Assembly (NCBI RefSeq): GCF_013401995.1 | Contig: NZ_JACBJI010000001.1 | Span: 282,588-346,587, forward strand | Direction of reading: 5' to 3' | Length of the DNA: 64,000 nucleotides | Origin: Flavobacterium agri | GTDB lineage: Bacteria; Bacteroidota; Bacteroidia; Flavobacteriales; Flavobacteriaceae | Made by a program: the position numbers and the translations under genes | Part shown: positions 15,966-23,671 of the stretch, in pieces | Position numbering within the stretch: the stretch's first letter is position 1 | How the letters are laid out: every line of letters starts with the position of its first letter | The notes under the pieces: model-generated | The model's input: the letters and a program-made list of their open reading frames with translations, nothing else | The model's database searches: none | Told to the model about the DNA's origin: nothing

Positions 15966-17555
15966 ATGCTTTTACTGCAGGACATCTGCTATGCGCATCC
16001 CAACAAGGACGTGCTTTTCACCCATATCAACCTCTATCTCGGCAAAGGCGAAAAAGCCTCGCTTATTGGCCGTAACGGCTCGGGAAAATCGACTTTGCTC
16101 AAAATCGCGGCCGGACTTTTATCTGCAACCGAAGGAAGAATCAAGGTTGAAGGCACGTTGTATTACGTACCTCAAGTCTACGGGCAATTCGACGCGATGA
16201 CGGTTGCCGAAACATTGCACATCGACAAAAAGATCAATGCTTACCGTGAAATCCTGGGCGGAAATCCAACCGAATATAATCTTGAGATTTTAGACGACGA
16301 TTGGTCGATAGAAGAACGATTCCATCAAGCTTTGCAGGATTGGCGACTCGACGGCATCGGACCCGACCGCAAAATGGGCTCGTTGAGCGGCGGGCAGAAG
16401 ACGAAGGTGTTGTTGTCGGGAATCGGCCTGTACCAACCCGATATCGTATTGCTCGACGAACCCGGCAACCATCTTGATCGCGACGGGCGTGATCTGCTTT
16501 ATGATTTCATCGGCAACAGTGCGCAAACCATTCTTATCGTGAGCCATGACCGTGCGTTGTTACATCGTGTAGACAGGACTTTCGAGCTCGAAAAAGACAA
16601 AATCGTCACGTACGGAGGCGATTATGCATTTTATGTCCAACAGAAACAACACGAAACGCAAGCGTTGCAACGCGACATAAAAAGTTCTGAGAAGGCGCTT
16701 CATCACGCGCGCGAAATCCAACGCGAATCGGCCCAAAGACAACAAAAACTGGATTCAAAAGGAAAGAAGAAACAACAAAAATCGGGCTTGCCGACGATTT
16801 CGATGAATACCTTGCGCAACAAAGCCGAGAACAGCTCTTCGAAACTCAAAAGCGTACATGCCGAAAAGACCCAAGCCATCGCACATGAGTTGAGTGGTTT
16901 ACGCAAATCGTTGCCCGAACGCTCCAAAATCAAGTTCGGTTTCGACGATTCGAATCTGCACAACGGCAAAACGCTTTTTAAGGGAACGAAAATCAATTTC
17001 GCATTTTCGGACGTCTTTTTGTGGAAATCCGACCTGGACATCGAAATCTTGAGTGGCGAACGGATCGCTTTACATGGCGCGAACGGATCTGGGAAAACGA
17101 CTCTGATCAACATGCTTTTGGACAATTTGGAACCTTCTACCGGAACTTTGAATCGTACGGTTTCCAAAACGGTATACGTGGACCAGGATTATTCTGCAAT
17201 AAACGACAAGCTCAATGTTTTGGAACAGCTACAGAAATCCAATCTTTCTCTGAAACCCGAACACGAAATCAAGACCGAACTCAGCCGTTTCCTGTTTCCT
17301 CAAAACGATTGGGACAAACCTTGCGCGGCTTTGAGCGGAGGCGAGCGTATGCGATTGCTGTTGTGTTGTTTGACGATAAGCGGCCAATCGCCCGAAGTCA
17401 TCATTTTGGACGAACCCACGAACAACCTCGACCTTGAGAACGTCGCCATCCTTACCGATGCGTTGCGTGCGTACAAAGGAACGTTGATCGTGGTTTCTCA
17501 CGATGCCCATTTTGTTGCGGACATAGGTTTGCAGCGCGAGATTCGCCTCGAATAG
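15966..17555 (+). CDS. ABC-F family ATPase (ribosome-associated type)
   Basis: 529 aa with two ATP-binding cassettes and no membrane segment. Cassette 1 has Walker A GRNGSGKST and signature LSGGQKTK; cassette 2 has GANGSGKTT and LSGGERMR with Walker B VIILDEPTNNLDLE. The linker (about 230-330) is long, charged and Lys/Gln-rich, as in ABC-F proteins that enter the ribosomal E site. Cassette 1 has LLDEPGNHLD where most have DEPTNHLD. The 104-bp leader with a start-stop codon pair and alternative hairpins is reminiscent of inducible antibiotic-resistance ABC-F genes, but a housekeeping role is equally possible. Confidence 0.92.
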   Translation: MLLLQDICYAHPNKDVLFTHINLYLGKGEKASLIGRNGSGKSTLLKIAAGLLSATEGRIKVEGTLYYVPQVYGQFDAMTVAETLHIDKKINAYREILGGNPTEYNLEILDDDWSIEERFHQALQDWRLDGIGPDRKMGSLSGGQKTKVLLSGIGLYQPDIVLLDEPGNHLDRDGRDLLYDFIGNSAQTILIVSHDRALLHRVDRTFELEKDKIVTYGGDYAFYVQQKQHETQALQRDIKSSEKALHHAREIQRESAQRQQKLDSKGKKKQQKSGLPTISMNTLRNKAENSSSKLKSVHAEKTQAIAHELSGLRKSLPERSKIKFGFDDSNLHNGKTLFKGTKINFAFSDVFLWKSDLDIEILSGERIALHGANGSGKTTLINMLLDNLEPSTGTLNRTVSKTVYVDQDYSAINDKLNVLEQLQKSNLSLKPEHEIKTELSRFLFPQNDWDKPCAALSGGERMRLLLCCLTISGQSPEVIILDEPTNNLDLENVAILTDALRAYKGTLIVVSHDAHFVADIGLQREIRLE

Positions 17556-17603
17556 AAAAGGTCAACGAATCGGGATGCCGAAACTTTTCATAAATTAGTT
17601 AAC

Positions 17604-19013
17604 ATGAAACGTCGACATTTTCTGCAGACATCGGCTTTGGCCACTTTGGGTGCGTACCTGATCGATTTTTTACCGTCGGACCAATTTCCCGTGGTCCGCG
17701 TGCCCAAATCGAAGCGCAAATTCACGAGCGCGTCCGTAGAGAAATTGATCGCATCGATGAAGACCAATCTGCGAAATCCCGAACTGGCCTGGCTTTTCGA
17801 GAACTGTTTCCCTAATACGCTCGATACGACCGTCGATTTTTCGATCAAAAACAACAAACCCGACACGTTCGTGATTACGGGCGATATCCACGCGATGTGG
17901 TTGCGCGACAGCACGGCACAGGTCATGCCGTATCTCACTTTGGCCAAACAGGATCTTCAATTGCGAAAGCTTTTGGCAGGCGTGATCAACCGTCAGGCGA
18001 AATGCATCAGGATCGATCCTTATGCCAACGCGTTCAACAAAGGCGCGACCGGAAGCGAGTGGAAGAACGATCTCACCGAAATGAAACCCGAGCTGCACGA
18101 ACGCAAATGGGAAATCGATTCGCTGTGTTATCCGATCCGGCTTTCGTATCATTATTGGAAACAGACCAAAGACGTTTCGCCATTCGACCAGAATTGGCAC
18201 GAAGCGATGAAACTCGTGGTCGAAACATTCCGCGTGCAGCAACGCAAGAACGGAAAAGGCCCGTACAGTTTTATGCGGTCGTCGCCGAGAAGTATCGACA
18301 CGCCTCCGCTTGACGGATACGGTTTCCCGATAAAACCCGTCGGATTGATCGCGTCCATGTTCCGTCCGTCCGACGATGCGACGGTTTTTCCGTTCCTCGT
18401 GCCATCGAATTATTTTGCGGTGGTTTCGCTTCGTCAATTGTCGGAAATGGCCACACAACTATTCAAAGACAAAGAATTACAACTTGATTGCATAGAACTG
18501 GCGTCGGAGGTGGAATCGGCACTCAAGAAATACGCGATCGTCGACCATCCCGATTTCGGAAAGGTCTTCGCTTACGAAGTTGACGGTTTCGGAAACCGGC
18601 TTTACATGGACGATGCGAATGCGCCGAGTTTGCTGTCGATGCCGTATTTCGGAAGTTGCGCCGTAGACGATCCGGTGTATGTGAACACGCGCCGTATGAT
18701 TTTGAGCCCGTCGAATCCTTATTATTACGAAGGCAAGGCGGCCAAGGGAATCGGTGCGCCACACACGCCCGAAAATTACATTTGGCACATCGGTTTGATC
18801 ATGCAGGCGCTTACCAGTGTGGATGACAACGAGATCCGGCAATGTCTGCACATTTTGAAAACTACGCATGCGGGAACCGGATTCATGCACGAGTCTTTCC
18901 ACAAAGACGATCCGAAGAAGTTCACGCGATCGTGGTTTGCTTGGGCCAACACGTTATTCGGGGAATTGATCTGGAAAATCCAGCGCGAGAAACCGCATTT
19001 GCTTGCCGAATGA
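17604..19013 (+). CDS. Glycoside hydrolase family 125 exo-alpha-mannosidase
   Basis: 469 aa. Motifs ITGDIHAMWLRDSTAQVMPY, NAFNKGATGSEWKNDLTEMKP, WEIDSLCYPI and FMHESFHKDDP are characteristic of GH125 (old DUF1237), metal-independent inverting exo-alpha-1,6-mannosidases acting on mannans or N-glycans. The N-terminus KRRHFLQTSALATLGAYL resembles a twin-arginine signal, so export to the periplasm is likely. There is no SusCD pair or other glycosidase nearby, so it is not in a polysaccharide utilisation locus here. Its stop abuts the convergent regulator gene without spacing. Confidence 0.93.
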   Translation: MKRRHFLQTSALATLGAYLIDFLPSDQFPVVRVPKSKRKFTSASVEKLIASMKTNLRNPELAWLFENCFPNTLDTTVDFSIKNNKPDTFVITGDIHAMWLRDSTAQVMPYLTLAKQDLQLRKLLAGVINRQAKCIRIDPYANAFNKGATGSEWKNDLTEMKPELHERKWEIDSLCYPIRLSYHYWKQTKDVSPFDQNWHEAMKLVVETFRVQQRKNGKGPYSFMRSSPRSIDTPPLDGYGFPIKPVGLIASMFRPSDDATVFPFLVPSNYFAVVSLRQLSEMATQLFKDKELQLDCIELASEVESALKKYAIVDHPDFGKVFAYEVDGFGNRLYMDDANAPSLLSMPYFGSCAVDDPVYVNTRRMILSPSNPYYYEGKAAKGIGAPHTPENYIWHIGLIMQALTSVDDNEIRQCLHILKTTHAGTGFMHESFHKDDPKKFTRSWFAWANTLFGELIWKIQREKPHLLAE

Positions 19014-19862
19014 TTACGAAGCGGAAACGATCAGTTTGTAACCCGATCCGTGTACGTTTACGATTTTGACGTTCTCGTCGCCTTCGAATTTCTTGCGCAA
19101 TCTCGAAATGAAGACGTCAAGACTGCGACCAACGATCACGCCTTTGCTTTCCCAAACCTCGTTCTGCAGTTCTTCGCGCGTGATGAGTTCGTTTTGGCGA
19201 CTCGCGAAAATGGACAATACGTTGGCTTCTTTCGCGGTCAGTTTTTCACGGTTTTGTCCGATTACGAGCAATTGGGTTTCGGGAAAATACTCGTAAGCGC
19301 CAATCTTCAAACTTTTCCTTTGCGATCCGGATTCGGGTATTTTGGGCGAGCGCTTGAATCCGAAACTTAAGAACACGATCACGATCGGAATCGCGCTTGC
19401 GTAAAATAAAGTGTTCGAGGATTCTGAAATATCGGTAAATGTGACGTCTAAACGATAGGAATCCTGCGGTTGCGGACGTCCGAGGCATGCAGTCGAATCA
19501 AGTGCCGGCATTTCATAGCCGTAGGCCAATCGTTCGCCCGAATTATAAACCTTGACCGTATATTTTTTAGGAAATCTGCCTTTTGCGGCTTCATGTTCGG
19601 TAAGTGCAACGAGGGAATCGGTCGAAAAGCGAAAAGGTTTGGCAAATGAAAGCCGGAAAGTCGATCGGTCGATTTGGATCACCGCAGGCACGACCGATAT
19701 ACTGTCGCCGTTTTGCCACAACAGTTTATGCCCGATGTGACGCATGGCGATGTTGCGGCTGTCTTCAAGATCGCGGTTCCGGTCGAAAGAAGAAAAAGCC
19801 AACATCGCAAGCGAGCATGCCACGGCAACGCAAATCCATAAAATCCTTTTGGTTTTTCGCAT
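19014..19862 (-). CDS. Membrane-anchored winged-helix (OmpR-type) regulator
   Basis: 282 aa from ATG 19862. One membrane segment at residues 6-22, an extracytoplasmic domain of about 130 residues, a second segment at 152-169, then a C-terminal trans_reg_C winged helix (about 185-280) with LTAKEANVLSIFA and SLDVFISRLRKKF. There is no receiver domain. This is a ToxR/CadC-like one-component design but with the DNA-binding domain at the C-terminal, cytoplasmic end. A longer reading frame extends upstream to 20366, but it overlaps the DoxX gene and looks like a shadow. Direct repeats in the divergent intergenic region are candidate binding sites. Confidence 0.88.
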   Translation of the reverse strand: MRKTKRILWICVAVACSLAMLAFSSFDRNRDLEDSRNIAMRHIGHKLLWQNGDSISVVPAVIQIDRSTFRLSFAKPFRFSTDSLVALTEHEAAKGRFPKKYTVKVYNSGERLAYGYEMPALDSTACLGRPQPQDSYRLDVTFTDISESSNTLFYASAIPIVIVFLSFGFKRSPKIPESGSQRKSLKIGAYEYFPETQLLVIGQNREKLTAKEANVLSIFASRQNELITREELQNEVWESKGVIVGRSLDVFISRLRKKFEGDENVKIVNVHGSGYKLIVSAS

Positions 19863-19910
19863 ACGTAAAATTAAGGATTTGGTGCGCATCCCGATTCGTA
19901 AACGGCACTT

Positions 19911-19940
19911 TTTACATTCGTTTACATTTGTTTTACGCGT
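19911..19940. repeat. 10-bp direct repeats in the wHTH/DoxX intergenic region
   Basis: TTTACATTCG and TTTACATTTG follow head to tail, with TTTTACGCG as a third weaker copy. A 10-bp period is one helical turn, the spacing used by OmpR/PhoB-type dimers. Located between the divergent regulator and DoxX genes. Confidence 0.5.
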
Positions 19941-19968
19941 CTTATACTGCTTAAATTCAGTCCGCAAG

Positions 19969-19976
19969 TAGTTTTG
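19969..19976 (+). promoter_or_regulatory. -7 box of the DoxX gene
   Basis: TAGTTTTG fits TAnnTTTG, 19 bp before the DoxX start. No consensus -33 at normal distance, which would fit activator dependence through the repeats further upstream. Confidence 0.45.
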
Positions 19977-19995
19977 CCGTACTAAAACACTTTTT

Positions 19996-20409
19996 ATGAA
20001 ACGAATTTTGAATGTGACGCCTTTATCTGAAATCGGAGTTTTTGTGGCCAAGCTGTCGGTGGGGTTTTTGATCATGAGACACGGGCTTCCGTTGTTCGAT
20101 CGCGTGGAAATGCAAAACCTGTCGGCCTTTCTACGAGAATCGGGTTTTGTAGCTCCTGTTTTTATGGCGCATTTGGCCAAGGCTACCGAATTTTTTGGAG
20201 GGATTTTACTCGGATTGGGATTGCTTACGCGTATCGTTTGCCCGATGCTTGCCTTTACGATGTTCGTCATCGTCTGGAAAATGGGCGATCTGGATTTTTT
20301 GCAACAGGAACTCCCGACACTTTTCCTGTTGTTCTTCTTGTTGTTCTTTTTCCACGGTTCAGGCAAATGGAGCCTTGACCGATGGATTTCGGAAAAATGG
20401 GTTGACTAA
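19996..20409 (+). CDS. DoxX family membrane protein
   Basis: 137 aa with four predicted helices. The DoxX signature is seen in RHGLPLFDRVE and FFGGILLGLGLLTR. The C-terminal segment LFLLFFLLFFFHGSGKWSLD is the fourth helix with the family's G-x-G-x-x-SLD ending. The role of DoxX proteins is unsettled; some act with oxidoreductases in thiol stress. It is divergent from the membrane-anchored regulator, its likely controller, and overlaps the end of ribB by four bases. Confidence 0.88.
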   Translation: MKRILNVTPLSEIGVFVAKLSVGFLIMRHGLPLFDRVEMQNLSAFLRESGFVAPVFMAHLAKATEFFGGILLGLGLLTRIVCPMLAFTMFVIVWKMGDLDFLQQELPTLFLLFFLLFFFHGSGKWSLDRWISEKWVD

Positions 20410-21530
20410 AACGAAACGTATTCGGAAATCTCGAGTCCGTAACCGATCATACCGACGCGTTTTGCTTGTTCGGTGTTCGAAATCAAACGGATCTTGCAGA
20501 TGTCGATGTCGTGCAAAATTTGCGCGCCTATACCGAAATCCTTGTTGTCGATCACGATTTTGGGCGCTCTCATTTCGCCTTGCGCCTGCAATTCCTTGAG
20601 TTCGGTGATCCGGTTGAGCAATCCGTAGGCTTCCATGTTCTGGTTGATGAAAAGCACCGCACCTTTGCCTTCGTCGTTGATCAGCTTGAACATATCGTCG
20701 AGCTTTTGGTCGGCGTTGTTGGTCAAAGTCCCGAGAATATCGTTGTTGACTTGGGTCGAATTGATACGTGTCAAGATCGGTTCGCCCGCATTCCACGTGC
20801 CTTTCGTAAGCGCGATATGGACTTGCTTGTTCGTCGTCTGCACATAAGCGCGAAGCCTGAACGTGCCGAAACGCGTCTCTACGTCGAAATCTTCTTTTTT
20901 GACGATCAATGAGTCGTGTTGCATGCGGTAAGCGACCAAATCTTCGATAGAAACGAGTTTCAAGTCGAAACGTTTGGCAACTTCTACAAGCTCCGGAAGA
21001 CGTGCCATCGAACCGTCCTCGTTCATGATTTCACAAATCACGCCTGCTGGTTTGAATCCGGCAAGGCGCGCAAAATCGATTGCGGCTTCGGTATGTCCGG
21101 TTCGTCTCAACACGCCGCCTTGTTTGGCGATCAGCGGGAAGATATGTCCCGGACGTGCGAAATCGTATGGTTTTACATCGGGATCGGTAAGCGCGATGAC
21201 GGTTTTGGAACGGTCGTCGGCCGAAATACCCGTAGTCACGCCACGTCCTTTCAAATCTACCGAAACCGTGAACGCCGTTTCCATGTGGTCGGTGTTGTTG
21301 GTCACCATGGCCTTGAGGTCGAGTTCCTTGCAACGGCTTTCGGTAAGCGGTGCGCAAATCAATCCGCGGCCGTGTGTGGCCATGAAGTTGATCATTTCTG
21401 GAGTCGCCTTTTCGGCAGCAGCCAAGAAATCGCCTTCGTTTTCGCGATCCTCGTCGTCTACGACAATGATCACTTTACCCTGGCGGATATCTTCTATGGC
21501 TTCTTCTATGGTATTGAGTTTGATGGACAT
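20406..21530 (-). CDS. ribB: 3,4-dihydroxy-2-butanone-4-phosphate synthase with degenerate GTP cyclohydrolase II domain
   Basis: 374 aa. Residues 1-200 are an intact RibB domain: VDDEDRENEGDF, GRGVTTGISADDR and RRTGHTEAAIDF hold the metal and catalytic residues for making dihydroxybutanone phosphate in riboflavin synthesis. Residues 206-374 align with GTP cyclohydrolase II, but the zinc site is gone: where functional enzymes have C-x10-CxC, this one has Gln260, Asn271 and Ala273, and the GTP loop QEGRGIGL is NQNMEAYGL. It would be auto-annotated as bifunctional RibBA, yet the second half cannot be a normal cyclohydrolase; a separate ribA should exist. ATG overlaps the lptF/G stop, so it is the last gene of the operon. 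Confidence 0.9.
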   Translation of the reverse strand: MSIKLNTIEEAIEDIRQGKVIIVVDDEDRENEGDFLAAAEKATPEMINFMATHGRGLICAPLTESRCKELDLKAMVTNNTDHMETAFTVSVDLKGRGVTTGISADDRSKTVIALTDPDVKPYDFARPGHIFPLIAKQGGVLRRTGHTEAAIDFARLAGFKPAGVICEIMNEDGSMARLPELVEVAKRFDLKLVSIEDLVAYRMQHDSLIVKKEDFDVETRFGTFRLRAYVQTTNKQVHIALTKGTWNAGEPILTRINSTQVNNDILGTLTNNADQKLDDMFKLINDEGKGAVLFINQNMEAYGLLNRITELKELQAQGEMRAPKIVIDNKDFGIGAQILHDIDICKIRLISNTEQAKRVGMIGYGLEISEYVSF

Positions 21531-23020
21531 TATGCTGTTGGTAGTTGTTCTGTTTCCTGTTTCTCTTTTTTGGAAAAAATCTTCGCGAAAAAGTTCTGGA
21601 TCGGTTCCAGGATGTTGTCAAGCTGGAACAATCCGATGTCGTTCGTGGCGCGATACGTGAGCAAAACCGCGAACGGCGTCAGGATGAACGATGACATCCA
21701 TGAACCGAGCCAGGCCGGAATCCCGTCTGTCTGCGCCATTTTTTTTCCGAAAGTATTGATGAAATGGAAGGTGATGAAAATCAGTACGGCAAAAACGATC
21801 GGCAAACCGATACCGCCTTTGCGGATGATCGCTCCCAATGGCGCGCCGATAAAGAACATCAGTAGACAGGCATAAGCGATCACGAATTTGTCGAAAAACG
21901 CGAGCTGGTGATTGTTGATGTTCTTGATCTGTTCCTGCATCTCGAAAGTGGAACCGTCTATAGAAAAATTCGTGCTTTCGACGTTTCCTTTCGCGATTTT
22001 GAGCAGCGCCTGTTTATCGCCCCGACTGAAACCCGAAAGAAGGTCTTTGGGCAATTCTTTCTTTTCTGCTTTTAACGCCGTCGTATCCTTAGGTTTATTG
22101 GGTGCGTATTGGATCGCACTCGAAATGATTCCCGTGCGTTGGTAAATGTTATCGGCAAACGAAATGATGTTTTTGTCGAAATCTTTGTGCAGTGAGTCGA
22201 GCGTGTAATTGAGCTCGTTCACGTTAAGCATGTTATTGGTCGTGACCTTGTCTTCGGATTCGTCGAGTTTGTTGAGTTTGCTCAAATCCATGTTGATCAC
22301 GTAGCGTTTGAACGAACTTTTGGCGAACGGCATCTTGTTCTGGTCTTCGTATTTTTTCGGGACGATGTCTTCGTAGTAATCGCCATCCTTCAAAACCAGT
22401 TTAAGGATGTTCGAATTCTCGCTCGAGACCAATTCGCCGCTTTTCGATCGGATCACGGTAGGCGTTCCTTGTCCCGAACCCGATTTTTTGTGGATTGTCA
22501 CGCCCGAAAGGATGTTGCCGTTCTCGCCCGATTTTTTCTCGACCTTGATGTTGAACGAGCCTACGTCGCTGAACTGTCCTTCGGCAATGGCCATCGCAGG
22601 TTGTTTTTTCCCGATATCCGCACGGAAATTGATGAATTGGTATTCGGCATACGGAATCACGTTGTTGGCGAAGAAGAACGAGGCGACGCTCAGGAATCCG
22701 ATGAAAACCATAAGGCTTCTCATCGCGCGCTGAAGCGAGATTCCCGACGATTTCATGGCCGCGAACTCGTAATTCTCGGCAAAACTTCCGAACGTCATGA
22801 TCGATGCGAGCAAAACTGAAAGCGGCAACACCAAAGGAATGATCCTCGGCATGGCGAACATCAGGAATTTGACGATAAGGAAAAAGTCGAGGTCTTTACC
22901 TGCGAGCTCGGCTATGAACAGCCAAACCGTCTGTAAAATGAATATAAAAAAAAGGATTACGAACACCGTGGCGAACGTAATCACAAAAGATTTTAAGATG
23001 TAACGATCAAGGATTTTCAC
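21530..23020 (-). CDS. LptF/LptG family permease
   Basis: 496 aa of the YjgP/YjgQ family, the membrane part of the ABC machine that extracts lipopolysaccharide from the inner membrane. Helices cluster at residues about 10-110 and 390-470, with a long periplasmic domain (about 120-380) between them. The N-terminus DRYILKSFVITF is conserved. The start is GTG. Eight bases separate it from lolA upstream, and its stop overlaps the ribB start. LptB and the second permease are not in the window. Confidence 0.92.
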   Translation of the reverse strand: MKILDRYILKSFVITFATVFVILFFIFILQTVWLFIAELAGKDLDFFLIVKFLMFAMPRIIPLVLPLSVLLASIMTFGSFAENYEFAAMKSSGISLQRAMRSLMVFIGFLSVASFFFANNVIPYAEYQFINFRADIGKKQPAMAIAEGQFSDVGSFNIKVEKKSGENGNILSGVTIHKKSGSGQGTPTVIRSKSGELVSSENSNILKLVLKDGDYYEDIVPKKYEDQNKMPFAKSSFKRYVINMDLSKLNKLDESEDKVTTNNMLNVNELNYTLDSLHKDFDKNIISFADNIYQRTGIISSAIQYAPNKPKDTTALKAEKKELPKDLLSGFSRGDKQALLKIAKGNVESTNFSIDGSTFEMQEQIKNINNHQLAFFDKFVIAYACLLMFFIGAPLGAIIRKGGIGLPIVFAVLIFITFHFINTFGKKMAQTDGIPAWLGSWMSSFILTPFAVLLTYRATNDIGLFQLDNILEPIQNFFAKIFSKKEKQETEQLPTA

Positions 23021-23028
23021 TCCTGCAA

Positions 23029-23670
23029 TCAGTCTAGTTTGTTGATGTAGTAATTCGGGTATTTACTCTCGGTAAAAGTAAATTGATTTTTCGACAACGG
23101 CTGGTTGGTTTTAAAAGAATTAACAGTGAGCGTCGTCTTGGTGCCGTTCTTGCCGACCTCAATAAGGTTGTAGATGTGTTTGGTCTGACTGTCGATACCA
23201 AGCAGGATTTCCTTTCTCTGGTCTTTCGAAGCGATAGGCGTAAGCTTGATATACTGTATTTTACGGCCTTTTACGTTCTGTAAAATGTCCATTGCGTACT
23301 TGTATCCCGAATTGAAAAATGTGAGCAGACGCGATGGCGTAATCGTGTTGTCGTCCTTTTCGCTGTATTTCGAAATGGTGATTTCCTCGTCTTCGGGAAT
23401 GATCGTATACGTCTTCTTTCCGTCGAAAATCTTGGTCACGCCCATGAAATTGAGCACGTACATATTGCCTTTCATGACCACGCTGCCTTTGCTGTCCTGG
23501 TTGACGTTCTCTTTGGCGTTGTTGAGCGAATACTTGAAATCTATCGAAATATTGTCGTAACTCTTGACTTTCGCGGTCACTTCGTCCAATAGCGCTTTTG
23601 CCTTTTTATCCTGTGCATGAACCGAAACGGCCATCAAAAGGAAGAACGCGATTTGGAATACTTTTTTCAT
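23029..23670 (-). CDS. lolA: LolA-like outer membrane lipoprotein carrier protein
   Basis: 213 aa from ATG 23670, with a signal peptide (MKKVFQIAFFLLMAVSVHAQ). The mature part resembles LolA-like periplasmic carriers: ITISKYSEKDDN, LLTFFNSGYKYAMDIL and QRKEILLGIDSQTKHIYNL. An earlier in-frame ATG at 23688 would overlap ftsK; the start chosen leaves one base after the ftsK stop and begins directly with the signal peptide. It is expected to ferry lipoproteins, or another lipid, to the outer membrane, consistent with its place between ftsK and lptF/G. Confidence 0.88.
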   Translation of the reverse strand: MKKVFQIAFFLLMAVSVHAQDKKAKALLDEVTAKVKSYDNISIDFKYSLNNAKENVNQDSKGSVVMKGNMYVLNFMGVTKIFDGKKTYTIIPEDEEITISKYSEKDDNTITPSRLLTFFNSGYKYAMDILQNVKGRKIQYIKLTPIASKDQRKEILLGIDSQTKHIYNLIEVGKNGTKTTLTVNSFKTNQPLSKNQFTFTESKYPNYYINKLD

Positions 23671-23671
23671 C

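Noticed and set aside
19863..20366. N-terminal extension of the winged-helix regulator frame
   Set aside because: It overlaps the DoxX gene on the other strand, is Lys/Arg/Ser-rich, and the membrane-anchor start at 19862 is the natural N-terminus.
21531..21600. FMN riboswitch before ribB
   Set aside because: ribB overlaps the upstream lptF/G gene, so there is no leader space, and no RFN element is seen.
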